Assembly (NCBI GenBank): GCA_028819435.1
Contig: JAPPLK010000049.1
Coordinates: 1 to 62,063 of the forward strand
DNA from: Nitrospira sp.
GTDB lineage: Bacteria; Nitrospirota; Nitrospiria; Nitrospirales; UBA8639
Length of the DNA stretch: 62,063 nt
Direction: 5' to 3'
Every line of letters starts with the position of its first letter. The first letter of the stretch is position 1. The position numbers and the translations under genes are program-made. Below the pieces are notes generated by a model. That model made no database searches. It saw only the letters and a list, made by a program, of their open reading frames with translations, and was not told the origin of the DNA. This document shows, in pieces, positions 49,458-58,011 of this stretch.

Positions 49458-49760
49458 ATGCACCTAAGCCCGAGAGAACAAGAAAAACTCCTGATTTACG
49501 TTGCAGGACAACTTGCGAAGGACCGTAAGGCCCGTGGACTCAAGCTCAACCACCCCGAGGCAGTGGCGTACATTACTGCTGCCATATTGGAAGGCATTCG
49601 GGATGGCCGCTCCGTCTCGGACCTGATGAGCTATGGAGCCACCCTGTTGACCAGGGAAGACGTCATGGACGGCGTACCGGAAATGTTGGCGGATATTCAA
49701 GTGGAAGGGACGTTTCCCGATGGAACGAAGCTGGTCACCGTGCATAATCCCATCCGATAA
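49458..49760 (+). CDS. ureA: Urease gamma subunit
   Basis: 100 residues, full family length. [40 protein letters not shown] and [18 protein letters not shown] are signature segments. It packs with UreB and UreC in the cytoplasmic trimer of heterotrimers. Confidence 0.98.
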   Translation: MHLSPREQEKLLIYVAGQLAKDRKARGLKLNHPEAVAYITAAILEGIRDGRSVSDLMSYGATLLTREDVMDGVPEMLADIQVEGTFPDGTKLVTVHNPIR

Positions 49761-49782
49761 GGCAAAGGCTATATATTCACTA

Positions 49783-49841
49783 TCTACCTCCCCTCACCCC
49801 TCCTTACCCTTCGACTCCGCTCAGGGCAGGCAAAGGAGGGG
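49783..49841. repeat. Repeat A half-unit split at its apex by module H
   Basis: TCTACCTCCCCTCACCCC and TCCTTAC (49801-49807) form the left part and AAAGGAGGGG (49832-49841) the right. In every other copy TTAC and AAAG are adjacent. Here CCTTCGACTCCGCTCAGGGC then AGGC (24 bases, 49808-49831) sits between them. Confidence 0.85.
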
Positions 49842-49900
49842 AAGTGGAGCACAGCAGTAAGCGGTGGAAATTGGCAGTGAATACCGATGGAGCTTTGATA

Positions 49901-50404
49901 ATGGTAAAAAAACAGCCCGCAAAAAAATCTCCTTCTCCAAAGAAACCGCAACAAGCCCAGGTTGCGGCAAAGAACACAACAGCTACCAGACCGAAGGCCG
50001 TTCGTGAAACTGAACGCGCTCCTCTCATTCCCGGTGAGATTGTATTGGGTACGGGTGACATTGTCGCGTTGGCCGATCGTCCGACTCTGGCCCTGACGGT
50101 GACGAACCACGGCGACCGGCCCATCCAGGTGGGCTCACATTGCCACTTCTTCGAAGTGAATCGTGCCTTGCGGTTTTCCCGGGAACAAGCCTTCGGCTTT
50201 CGTCTGAACGTTCCGGCAGGCACAGCAGTACGATTCGAACCGGGAGAAGAGAAACGGGTCACGCTCGTTGCCTTTGGAGGAAACCGGATTGCCCATGGCA
50301 TCAACAGCTTGACCAATGGCACACTCGATAATGCCCGGGTCAAAGCCCAAGCGCTTGCCCGCGCCGTCAAATTGGGATTTTGCAAAGAGGGGAACGCCCA
50401 ATGA
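49901..50404 (+). CDS. ureB: Urease beta subunit with basic N-terminal extension
   Basis: 167 residues from ATG 49901; the family usually has 100-130. The core begins at about residue 42 with [11 protein letters not shown] and contains [36 protein letters not shown] and VAFGGN. Before it lies a Lys/Pro/Ala-rich tail ([20 protein letters not shown]) of low complexity. The gap to ureA is filled by a repeat, and it overlaps ureC by four bases (ATGA). Confidence 0.96.
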   Translation: MVKKQPAKKSPSPKKPQQAQVAAKNTTATRPKAVRETERAPLIPGEIVLGTGDIVALADRPTLALTVTNHGDRPIQVGSHCHFFEVNRALRFSREQAFGFRLNVPAGTAVRFEPGEEKRVTLVAFGGNRIAHGINSLTNGTLDNARVKAQALARAVKLGFCKEGNAQ

Positions 50405-52128
50405 AGATACCGCGCCGTCAATACGTGGATTTATTCGGTCCTACCGTTGGCGACCGCATCCGCTTGGCTGATACCGAGCTACTCGTGGAAGTCGAACAGG
50501 ACCTGACGACCCCCGGAGAAGAGGCCAAGTTCGGCGGAGGGAAAGTCATTCGGGACGGGATGGGACAATCTCCGACTGCTACGCGAGCCGGCGGCTCTTT
50601 GGACGTGGTCGTGACCAATGCGGTCATTCTTGACTATTGGGGCATCGTCAAAGCGGATATCGGCATCCGTGACGGACGTATCGTCGCCATCGGAAAGGCC
50701 GGCAACCCCGACCTCATGGCCGGTGTTTCGCCGGGCATGACGATCGGTCCGGGCACGGAAGTCATCGCAGGGGAAGGCAAAATCGTGACGTCCGGCGGCA
50801 TTGAAAGCCACGTGCATTTCATTTGCCCGCAACTGATTCAGGAAGCGTTGTCCTCGGGAATGACGACCCTGTTGGGCGGTGGAACGGGACCGGCAACCGG
50901 CACGAACGCCACGACCTGCACTCCCGGTTCCTGGAACATCGGTCGCATGCTGGAGAGTGCAGACGCATTCCCGGTCAACCTCGGTTTTCTCGGAAAAGGC
51001 AACGCCTCCCTCCCCGAGGCGTTGGTCGAACAAGTCAAGGCAGGCGCCATCGGCCTGAAATTACACGAAGATTGGGGGACGACGCCGGCCGCCATCTCAA
51101 CGTGCCTCGATGTTGCGGATGACTATGACGTGCAAGTTGCCATTCATACGGATACGTTGAACGAGGCGGGCTTTGTAGACGACAGCATTCGCGCGTTTGC
51201 AGGACGAACCATTCATACCTTTCACACCGAAGGAGCAGGAGGCGGCCATGCCCCGGACATTATCCGCGTCTGCGGGGAATCAAACGTCCTGCCGTCCTCC
51301 ACCAATCCAAGCATGCCGTTTACGGTCAATACCATCGACGAACACCTCGATATGCTCATGGTCTGTCATCACTTGAGCCCTCGTGTCCCTGAAGATATTG
51401 CGTTTGCCGAATCGCGCATTCGCGGAGAAACCATTGCAGCGGAAGACATCCTTCACGACATGGGCGCCATCAGCATCATGTCATCGGACTCGCAAGCCAT
51501 GGGCCGAATCGGTGAAGTGATTACAAGAACGTGGCAGACCGCCCACAAAATGAAAGTCCAACGAGGACACCTGAACCCGTCGGACGTTCGGCCGGTAAAG
51601 AAACAACATGACAACTTCCGGGCCAAACGCTACGTCGCCAAATACACCATTAATCCGGCCATCACGCATGGGATCTCCTCGGAAGTGGGATCGGTGGAAG
51701 TCGGGAAATTGGCCGACCTCGTGATCTGGAACCCGGCCTTCTTCGGAGTCAAGCCGGATCTCGTCATCAAGGGAGGTTTTTTGGTGGAAGCAGCCATGGG
51801 AGACCCCAATGCCTCCATTCCCACGCCGCAGCCGGTGGTGAGTCGCCCCATGTTCGGGGCTTGGGGAAAGGCTCTCTTCAGCACAAGCGTGACGTTTCTG
51901 TCACAGGCGGGAGTCGAGCACCGGATTCCCGAACAACTCGGTTTGCAAAAGCGGATCGTAGCCGTTCGGAATTGCCGCCGTATCGGCAAACGTGACCTGA
52001 AACTGAATGACACCACGCCCAACGTCGAAGTCGATGCCGAAACCTACGTGGTGAAAGCCGATGGGCAACGTTTAACCTGCGAACCCATGGCGGTCCTGCC
52101 GATGGCACAGCGATACTTTTTATTCTAG
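50401..52128 (+). CDS. ureC: Urease alpha subunit (catalytic)
   Basis: 575 residues. It hydrolyses urea to ammonia and carbamate at a dinickel site. Nickel ligands and catalytic residues are in place: His137 and His139 in ESHVHF, carbamylated Lys220 in GLKLHED, His249, His275 in [15 protein letters not shown], Cys322-His323 in MVCHHLSP, and Asp in SSDSQAMGR. The start ATG overlaps the ureB stop. Confidence 0.99.
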   Translation: MKIPRRQYVDLFGPTVGDRIRLADTELLVEVEQDLTTPGEEAKFGGGKVIRDGMGQSPTATRAGGSLDVVVTNAVILDYWGIVKADIGIRDGRIVAIGKAGNPDLMAGVSPGMTIGPGTEVIAGEGKIVTSGGIESHVHFICPQLIQEALSSGMTTLLGGGTGPATGTNATTCTPGSWNIGRMLESADAFPVNLGFLGKGNASLPEALVEQVKAGAIGLKLHEDWGTTPAAISTCLDVADDYDVQVAIHTDTLNEAGFVDDSIRAFAGRTIHTFHTEGAGGGHAPDIIRVCGESNVLPSSTNPSMPFTVNTIDEHLDMLMVCHHLSPRVPEDIAFAESRIRGETIAAEDILHDMGAISIMSSDSQAMGRIGEVITRTWQTAHKMKVQRGHLNPSDVRPVKKQHDNFRAKRYVAKYTINPAITHGISSEVGSVEVGKLADLVIWNPAFFGVKPDLVIKGGFLVEAAMGDPNASIPTPQPVVSRPMFGAWGKALFSTSVTFLSQAGVEHRIPEQLGLQKRIVAVRNCRRIGKRDLKLNDTTPNVEVDAETYVVKADGQRLTCEPMAVLPMAQRYFLF

Positions 52129-52164
52129 TGTTCCGTTCATGACCCCAGGTTGACGAACATCTCA

Positions 52165-52851
52165 ATGGACACTCGCCTGCTTCTTCAAGGGTTCCGCTAT
52201 CTCGATACGTTTTTCCCGTCCGGCGGATTCGCCTTTTCCTCGGGTTTGGAAGCCGCCGTCCAGGAAGGCCACGTCCGAACCATCAAAGACTTGGATCAAT
52301 ACGTCGTGGATTTCTTCCGGTGGGGATTGGGGACATGCGAAGCCGTCACTCTGGCCCAAGCCTACCAGGCTTCCTGCAAGAGAGATCTCGATGGTGTCAT
52401 CCAAACCGATCACGCCCTTGAGGCGATGAAATTATGCCAAGAAACACGGGCAGCCAGTCGTCAAATGGGGCGCAGCCTGTTACACCATGCCATTCCACCG
52501 CACAACAACCAGGGAATCATTGAAGAGTTCTCTGCGGCGGTATATTCAGGACGTTCCCCTGGTCACTTGGCCGTGACTTTCGGAGTCGTGTTCCAAGCAA
52601 TCGGGTGGGATCAACCACAGACGATTGCCGGTTTTCTGTATCAAGCCGGCGTCGGGTTCGTATCGGCTTCATACAAATTACTGCCTATTGGCCAACGGGA
52701 AGGCCAGCGCTTGTTGGAGTCGTGGGTCCCCGTGATCGAAGAACTCAGCCGGACCATTGATGCCCGGATGATCCTGATGTCCTGGACGCCGGTCCAGGAC
52801 ATCTACTCCATGCGACATTCACAATTAACCTCCAGGCTCTTCAGGTCATAA
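52165..52851 (+). CDS. ureF: Urease accessory protein UreF
   Basis: 228 residues from ATG 52165; a TTG 15 bases earlier is the alternative. Helical protein with [34 protein letters not shown] and the C-terminal [13 protein letters not shown]. It bridges UreD and UreG on apo-urease. No ureE precedes it, unlike many operons. Confidence 0.95.
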   Translation: MDTRLLLQGFRYLDTFFPSGGFAFSSGLEAAVQEGHVRTIKDLDQYVVDFFRWGLGTCEAVTLAQAYQASCKRDLDGVIQTDHALEAMKLCQETRAASRQMGRSLLHHAIPPHNNQGIIEEFSAAVYSGRSPGHLAVTFGVVFQAIGWDQPQTIAGFLYQAGVGFVSASYKLLPIGQREGQRLLESWVPVIEELSRTIDARMILMSWTPVQDIYSMRHSQLTSRLFRS

Positions 52852-52855
52852 CGCC

Positions 52856-53518
52856 ATGCATCTCATTGAGAATGTACCGGGCGGCGGAACGCCCATCACA
52901 CGATCCGGGAACGTCACCGTCATTGGCATCGGGGGGCCCGTTGGTTCAGGTAAAACGGCCCTGGTCGAATCCTTATCTCGTACGCTGCAATCCCGCATGC
53001 AAATTGCGGCTGTCACAAATGATATTTTCACAAAAGAGGACGCCGAGTTTCTGACCAGGCGGGGCGTGCTCCCAGAAGAACGAATTCTCGGTGTTGAAAC
53101 CGGAGGCTGCCCCCATACGGCCGTCCGCGAAGATACCTCCCACAATCAAAGCGCCATCGAGGAACTGATCAACCGTATCTCCGGCTTGGAACTGATCTTT
53201 CTGGAAAGCGGGGGCGACAACCTGGCGGCTACCTTTAGCCCAGACTTGGTGGATGACGTCATCTATGTTATCGACGTGGCCGCGGGAGATAAAATTCCTC
53301 GAAAAGGTGGTCCGGCTATCACACGGTCAGGACTGCTCGTCATTAATAAAATCGACTTGGCTCCGCACGTTGGCGCCGACCTTGCCGTGATGGATCGGGA
53401 CAGTCGTCTCATGCGCGGGGAACGACCGTTCGTTTTCACCAACCTGCACTCGGGAGAAGGACTCGACCAGGTGGCAGAATGGGTGGAACGCCACGTCCGT
53501 TCACGCACCTCAAGCTGA
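52856..53518 (+). CDS. ureG: Urease accessory GTPase UreG
   Basis: 220 residues. It uses GTP to deliver nickel to urease. G1 loop [15 protein letters not shown], nickel-binding Cys85-Pro-His87 in [22 protein letters not shown], and the guanine-specificity [14 protein letters not shown]. It starts four bases after ureF. Confidence 0.98.
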   Translation: MHLIENVPGGGTPITRSGNVTVIGIGGPVGSGKTALVESLSRTLQSRMQIAAVTNDIFTKEDAEFLTRRGVLPEERILGVETGGCPHTAVREDTSHNQSAIEELINRISGLELIFLESGGDNLAATFSPDLVDDVIYVIDVAAGDKIPRKGGPAITRSGLLVINKIDLAPHVGADLAVMDRDSRLMRGERPFVFTNLHSGEGLDQVAEWVERHVRSRTSS

Positions 53519-53524
53519 CGACTC

Positions 53525-54436
53525 ATGCGCCGGCAACACGGTCTTCAGGCTGAAACGCCTCCCCTGCCGTTTGAGTCACGTCCATCTTCCGATACGGAAC
53601 GTTCTCATTTTCAAAAAGGTGAGCTGTTCCTCGAATGCGCAAAACGGAACGGTAAAACCGTTTTCACCCGGTCACGCTGTTCGTACCCCTGGTATGTTTT
53701 CCAGCCCTTGTATCTTGACCACACGGGTTGCGCCACGACGTTCCTCACAAATCCGTCCGGAGGACTGGCCGGAGGAGATACATGTTCTCTTCTGGCAACG
53801 TTAGGAAAAGACTCACACGTGCTCTTTACGACCCCCTCGGCGACCAAGGTCTATCGAACACTCGAGAAACCCGCTGTCCAGTCAATCGACCTGAACGTTG
53901 GTGCCAACGCCAGATGTGAATGGATGCCCGAATCCACCATTCCATTCGCCGGCTCATCGTTTGAACAAACGGTCACCGTGCGACTCGAAACAGGTGCGTC
54001 TCTTATTCTCTGGGATGCCCTGGCAGCCGGGCGGATCGTCCGGGGAGAACGGTGGACGTTTTCCTCTTATGCGAACCGGATCAGGATCCTGCTTGCGGAC
54101 GGGAGATCCCTCGAAGAGCGGTATCGCCTCTCACCGGACCACGACAATCTTTGTCTCCCATTCAACCAGGCATGGAATTACACGGGGTCGCTCTTCATCG
54201 TGAACGACCAAGTGCCAGGGTCAACATGGGAACGAATCAAGCAAGATATGACGACAGCGATCGAGAACCATACCGGCAAGGTTTTGGGAGGCATATCAGA
54301 ACCATCCGTCCCAGGTTTGGTCGTGAAATTGCTGACGCGCTCAGCACCCGACCTCAATACCGCGCTGGAACAACTGTGGCGAGTCGCGCGCCTGCATTTA
54401 TGGAATACGCCGATCCCTTCCCTGCGACGTTACTAG
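53525..54436 (+). CDS. ureD: Urease accessory protein UreD (UreH)
   Basis: 303 residues. Scaffold that binds the urease apoprotein and channels nickel from UreFG. Recognisable segments are TNPSGGLAGGDTCSLLATLG, FTTPSATKVYRTLEKPA, EWMPESTIPFAGSSFEQTV and LILWDALAAGRIVRGE. It ends the operon. The order ABC-F-G-D is complete apart from ureE. Confidence 0.95.
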   Translation: MRRQHGLQAETPPLPFESRPSSDTERSHFQKGELFLECAKRNGKTVFTRSRCSYPWYVFQPLYLDHTGCATTFLTNPSGGLAGGDTCSLLATLGKDSHVLFTTPSATKVYRTLEKPAVQSIDLNVGANARCEWMPESTIPFAGSSFEQTVTVRLETGASLILWDALAAGRIVRGERWTFSSYANRIRILLADGRSLEERYRLSPDHDNLCLPFNQAWNYTGSLFIVNDQVPGSTWERIKQDMTTAIENHTGKVLGGISEPSVPGLVVKLLTRSAPDLNTALEQLWRVARLHLWNTPIPSLRRY

Positions 54437-54497
54437 GAAAATGAGGCGTGAAAATTGAGAGCGACCTAAGCCAACTCAATCAGACTCCTGTATTTCT

Positions 54498-54523
54498 CAA
54501 GTGACCAGACAAGGCGTCACTTG
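54498..54523. promoter_or_regulatory. Inverted repeat between ureD and the CopG antitoxin gene
   Basis: CAAGTGAC and GTCACTTG flank a 10-base loop. No T-run follows, so it is either a weak terminator of the ure operon or an operator ahead of the extended -10 promoter at 54548. Confidence 0.5.
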
Positions 54524-54547
54524 ATGTTCTCCAACGGATCTTGCGTA

Positions 54548-54556
54548 TGCTATAAT
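54548..54556 (+). promoter_or_regulatory. Extended -10 promoter of the CopG antitoxin gene
   Basis: TGCTATAAT: a perfect -10 box with the TGn extension, 36 bases before ATG 54593. No good -35 box is seen at the expected spacing. Confidence 0.65.
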
Positions 54557-54592
54557 TTGAAACCATTGTCATCATGTTACGCGAGGAAATTT

Positions 54593-54823
54593 ATGGTCAA
54601 TAGTACGCGAACGACGGTCTATTTGGAACCAGAGATCTACCGTGCTCTGAAGTTGAAATCGGCAGAAAGTGACCGAACGCTCTCCGATATCGTCAACCAA
54701 GCGGTGCTTGAACTGTTAAGGGAAGATTCTGTCGATTTGGCGGCTGTTGAAAAACGGCGGGGGGAACCGAGTCGTTCATTCGAGGAGGTGCTCAAGGACT
54801 TAAAGCGTGACAAGCTCATATAA
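54593..54823 (+). CDS. CopG/RHH-type antitoxin
   Basis: 76 residues from ATG 54593 (GAGGAA upstream). MVNSTRTTVYLEPEIYRALK is an RHH DNA-binding strand plus helix, then SDRTLSDIVNQAVLELL. The C-terminal part (FEEVLKDLKRDKLI) would bind a toxin. An overlapping frame downstream starts like a RelE toxin but soon decays. Confidence 0.85.
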   Translation: MVNSTRTTVYLEPEIYRALKLKSAESDRTLSDIVNQAVLELLREDSVDLAAVEKRRGEPSRSFEEVLKDLKRDKLI

Positions 54824-54862
54824 TGTCAGGATCAAGAATCCCTCATGCAGGCTTGCAGCCTG
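54807..54862 (+). pseudogene. Remnant of a RelE/ParE-type toxin gene
   Basis: GTG 54807 lies 17 bases inside the antitoxin gene, the usual overlap for relBE-like pairs. It encodes MTSSYNVRIKNPSCR, which resembles the first strand of RelE toxins (xYxVxIKxSAxR). At about 54850 the coding similarity stops at GCAGGCTTGCAGCCTGC, a palindromic repeat, and only repeat sequence follows. The toxin thus seems truncated. Confidence 0.45.
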
Positions 54863-55030
54863 CACGTCAAGCGATGAAAATGGGACAGGTGGCACCATTC
54901 TGTTATCCCCGGTTTTCTTTTCCGTCATTCCCGACATTTTTAATCGGGAATCCAGGGGTTTTTGCTTTTCTTTCGAATTGCGAAGACAAAAGACCCTGGA
55001 TCCTCGCGTTCGCAAGGATGACAGATGAGA
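54845..55030. repeat. Cluster of dispersed repeats after the antitoxin gene
   Basis: GCAGGCTTGCAGCCTGC is a short palindrome. TCATTCCCGACATTTTTAAT then CGGGAATCCAGGG is repeat G, inverted relative to 6710-6800. GATCCTCGCGTTCGCAAGGA is a further palindrome. No gene is evident in 54863-55191. Confidence 0.6.
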
Positions 55031-55191
55031 GCTATTTTCATGCCAAGTCAGCAGAAAAAGAGTTGCGGGGGACTTCCAAAAAAAATCTGAAACAAATTTT
55101 CTCTCGCATCCGTGCCTTCTGATTCATAAAGTTTTTTCTCGCACATGACAAATTGGCCCCTAAGGTAAGATGAGAACAAAAGAGAACGCTA

Positions 55192-55983
55192 TTACTCCCC
55201 GACCCGAACCAACATGCCGCGGTCTTTACACGTAGCGAACGTGTATTGATAGATCGCAATCATGCTCAGCAAATACAGGCCGTTCAGACCCATCGCCCAC
55301 CACAGGTGTGACCACGGTACAACCTGATTCAACAAGACCTCCCGCATGCCTTCAAACACATGCGCGGCCGGATTCGCCATGGCCAACGGTTGCAGCCATC
55401 CCGGCAAGACGGAGAGCGGATAGAATACACAGGAGATCGGTTGGAACAGAAAGACCAGCCCCCATGCCAGGACTTCGGCTTGTTGGCCGAATCGCATAAT
55501 CACGGACGTGGTCAAAATTCCGATAAGCCATCCAGAGGCAATCAGGTTCATGACGAACGGGATCAGGGTCAATCCCATAATGAAGACGTTGTAGGAATAA
55601 AAGAACAAGGCGGCGAACGCCATAATGATGGACACCGCGGCGACCTTGAAAATACTCATAGCCATCATCGCCGCGAGAAATTCTCCGGCGGTGAGAGGGC
55701 TCGCGAACAAATTCATAAGATTTCTCGACCAGATTTCTTCGAGAAATGAGATGGTAATCCCCTGTTGTGCCCGAAAGAGAATGTCCCAGAAAATAAGCGC
55801 TCCCAGAAAAAAGACAACGGCCCCATGCAATCCCTTACCTTCCTGGGCCAGGTACACGGTGATGAATCCCCAGACCACCAAATCCAGCAAAGGCCAATAA
55901 AAAATCTCCAACAACCGCGGAAAACTCCGGCGATAGAGAAAAAGATGGCGGGAAATCAATGCAGATATACGACCAATATTCAT
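55192..55983 (-). CDS. ABC-2 type transporter permease
   Basis: 263 residues with six membrane helices, of the ABC-2 family. PLLDLVVWGFITVYLAQEGK, FLEEIWSRNLMNLFASPLTA (cytoplasmic coupling segment) and VFEGMREVLLNQVVPWSH are typical. Its natural partner is the ATPase at 57264-57992, but a HEPN gene and a DUF559 gene lie between them. Substrate unknown (drug, polysaccharide or lipid export are the usual options). Confidence 0.88.
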   Translation of the reverse strand: MNIGRISALISRHLFLYRRSFPRLLEIFYWPLLDLVVWGFITVYLAQEGKGLHGAVVFFLGALIFWDILFRAQQGITISFLEEIWSRNLMNLFASPLTAGEFLAAMMAMSIFKVAAVSIIMAFAALFFYSYNVFIMGLTLIPFVMNLIASGWLIGILTTSVIMRFGQQAEVLAWGLVFLFQPISCVFYPLSVLPGWLQPLAMANPAAHVFEGMREVLLNQVVPWSHLWWAMGLNGLYLLSMIAIYQYTFATCKDRGMLVRVGE

Positions 55984-55992
55984 GTGAATATC

Positions 55993-56667
55993 TTATTCTG
56001 GTCTCTCGGATTCGCCTACTCTTGGATAATTGAGGCTTCCCCAAACATTCGAATCAGGACTCTTGGCAATATCATCCTGCATGATCTGCAAAATTAATGG
56101 CATAATAGTTTCCATAATGCGACGGCCGTCTCTTAGTTGGTCGCGGCCCCAACCTTCAGCAAAAGTCGTACCGCCATGGATAATCTGGTTGCGTAATACA
56201 TAGAGTCTCGCCAAGACCTCTTCGAGGACACGGGAAACATCATGTCTTCCCAAGGCTTCTAACACCCGCTGTTTTCTTTCCTTAAATTTTGACTCCCAAT
56301 CTTTATCTGCCGGTTTTTCTCTTTCTTGCACCCAACTCCAGAAAGGGCCGAATACAAACTTGTTCTCCAACAGAACACGGACAGGGCCAGAGAATGAGTC
56401 CCAAAGCATGTTTTCAATAGCTCTTTCACGATCTCGTTCCACAATCTTGTTCGCAAAATCTGCAAGTCGGTCTCTTTCGGTGATTCTATCATCGTCACTT
56501 GTATCGGGAAGCTCTGCCCCATAGACCGCGTTGAATGCAATCCAGAGGAAGATGAATTTCTCATCGTCGGACTCAGATTTCTCGCTCAGATTCAACCAGA
56601 TCCAAGCTCGCCGCATACGAGTTTCATTTTGCTCGCGTTGGGGTATATCTCTACTTCTTCTTACCAT
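55993..56667 (-). CDS. HEPN-domain protein (Apea-like)
   Basis: 224 residues. The N-terminal half has FIFLWIAFNAVYG, a pattern common in Apea-type HEPN proteins, and the C-terminal half contains Arg159-Asn160 with His164 in LRNQIIHGG, the RNxxxH motif of HEPN ribonucleases. Such proteins are often RNA-targeting toxins or defence effectors; activity here is inferred. A strong ribosome site (AGGAGGTGA) precedes ATG 56667. It ends nine bases before the ABC permease gene. Confidence 0.75.
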   Translation of the reverse strand: MVRRSRDIPQREQNETRMRRAWIWLNLSEKSESDDEKFIFLWIAFNAVYGAELPDTSDDDRITERDRLADFANKIVERDRERAIENMLWDSFSGPVRVLLENKFVFGPFWSWVQEREKPADKDWESKFKERKQRVLEALGRHDVSRVLEEVLARLYVLRNQIIHGGTTFAEGWGRDQLRDGRRIMETIMPLILQIMQDDIAKSPDSNVWGSLNYPRVGESERPE

Positions 56668-56705
56668 AACCGCTCACCTCCTCCATTTTTAAGTTGGAGT
56701 CCTCT

Positions 56706-57119
56706 CTAATTCCCCCTCCTTTGTAAGGAGGGGTGAGGGGAGGTAGAGTCCGAGGATAGCACTCCAAGCAGATGTTCAAGAACGCCATCCAGATTGTTCA
56801 GCACTTCATAATTCGTATAACGAATAATTTGAAGGTCCAGGGAACGCAAATACCTTTCACGCTGCCGGTCTTTTGTGATCTTCGTCTCTTCGGCATGAAC
56901 GTCGCCGTCAATTTCAACGACCAATAATTGTTCCGGACAATAAAAGTCGACAATGAACGGACCAATGGCATGTTGCCGGCGAAATTTCAATGAGTCACAT
57001 TGTTTTGAACGAAGTTTGTTCCATAGAAGCTGTTCGGCTGGAGTCATTGCAGTCCGAAGCTTCCGCTTCAAGGGAAGAACCTTCGGGGGGCCTTGTTGGG
57101 TTCGTTGCCTGTGCTTCAT
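56706..57119 (-). CDS. DUF559 endonuclease-like protein (Vsr-type fold)
   Basis: 137 residues. MTPAEQLLWNKLRSKQ starts the conserved region; FRRQHAIGPFIVDFYCPEQL then VVEIDGDVH carries the PD-(D/E)xK set (Asp58, Glu69). It is cytoplasmic and likely nicks or cuts DNA. The last dozen residues ([13 protein letters not shown]) are encoded inside repeat A, and an inverted half of the same repeat lies just upstream of its start, so the gene is bracketed by the two halves. Confidence 0.85.
   Translation of the reverse strand: MKHRQRTQQGPPKVLPLKRKLRTAMTPAEQLLWNKLRSKQCDSLKFRRQHAIGPFIVDFYCPEQLLVVEIDGDVHAEETKITKDRQRERYLRSLDLQIIRYTNYEVLNNLDGVLEHLLGVLSSDSTSPHPSLQRRGN
56711..56748. repeat. Repeat A left half at the end of the DUF559 gene
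   Basis: CCCCCTCCTTTGTAAGGAGG then GGTGAGGGGAGGTAGAG. Inverted partner at 57130-57170. Confidence 0.8.
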
Positions 57120-57129
57120 GAATGCTTGG

Positions 57130-57170
57130 CTCTACCCCTCCTAACCTCCCCTTACAAAGGGGAGGAAAAG
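57130..57170. repeat. Repeat A right half upstream of the DUF559 gene
   Basis: CTCTACCCCTCCTAACCTCC then CCTTACAAAGGGGAGGAAAAG. With the copy at 56711 it brackets the DUF559 gene as inverted terminal sequences. The stretch 57171-57263 shows no gene. Confidence 0.8.
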
Positions 57171-57263
57171 TCGGCCATTCCTGCTTGATGCTCCTCTCTT
57201 GGTCGTTCCCTCTTGATTCTCGTCCTTGTCCTGCCTGATAGCGAGGGGAAGCAGAGAAGATTC

Positions 57264-57992
57264 TCACCTTTCTCTGGCGATTTTGAGGAAGACTTGTTCT
57301 AGATCGTCTTCGCCGTATTGGACGATGACTTCCTGGGCGGTGCCTTCGGCGATGACTTTTCCTCGTTGCAAGAATACGATTCGGTCGGACATTTCTTCTA
57401 TCTCCCGCATGTTGTGTGAGGTGTACAACATGCTCAGGCCGGAGGTTGCACGATATTCTTTTAAAAATCCTTTGACTTTGTGGGCGATATCCGGGTCCAG
57501 ACTGGCGGTGGGTTCATCTAGAAACAGGATCTTCGGTTCGGTCAGGACCGCCTTGGCCAACGTCAATCGCGTCATCTGTCCTGACGACAATTTACGGGCT
57601 ATTTTATGGCGCATGTCCTCCATTTCGAGTTTTTTGATCACGTCGTCGATCCGCCTGTCGATACCCGATACTCCATACAACCGGCCGATCACCCGGAGAT
57701 TTTCTTCTACGGTCAGGGCGTACGGCATCGAGATGTAGGTAGAGGAAAAATTGACCTGCCGAAGAATCTCTTCACGATGATGGAGGAGATCAAGTCCCAA
57801 CATTTCGATCGTTCCATGCGTGGGCGTAATCACCCCGAGGAGCATTTGAAACGTTGTGGTTTTTCCCGCGCCATTTGGCCCGAGCAGTCCGACGGTCTCT
57901 CCTGGTTGGATCTCGAACGACACGTGATCCACCGCGGTAAAATCGCCGAACCGTTTGGTCAGGTTTTGAACGCGAACGATCGGTACAGACAT
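57264..57992 (-). CDS. ABC transporter ATP-binding protein
   Basis: 242 residues. Walker A GPNGAGKTT, Q-loop region VNFSSTYISMPYALTVEENL, signature LSSGQMTRLTLAKAVL, Walker B ILFLDEPTASLDP and switch TSHNMREIEEMSDR. It resembles DrrA/NodI-type exporter ATPases. It follows the cytochrome gene by 19 bases. Its permease (55192) is separated from it by 1.28 kb. Confidence 0.92.
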   Translation of the reverse strand: MSVPIVRVQNLTKRFGDFTAVDHVSFEIQPGETVGLLGPNGAGKTTTFQMLLGVITPTHGTIEMLGLDLLHHREEILRQVNFSSTYISMPYALTVEENLRVIGRLYGVSGIDRRIDDVIKKLEMEDMRHKIARKLSSGQMTRLTLAKAVLTEPKILFLDEPTASLDPDIAHKVKGFLKEYRATSGLSMLYTSHNMREIEEMSDRIVFLQRGKVIAEGTAQEVIVQYGEDDLEQVFLKIARER

Positions 57993-58011
57993 CGGTGCCG
58001 TTTACCAGAAG

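Noticed and set aside
54498-54523. Certain Rho-independent terminator after ureD
   Set aside because: The inverted repeat is good but no T-run follows, so it is listed only as an inverted repeat of uncertain role.
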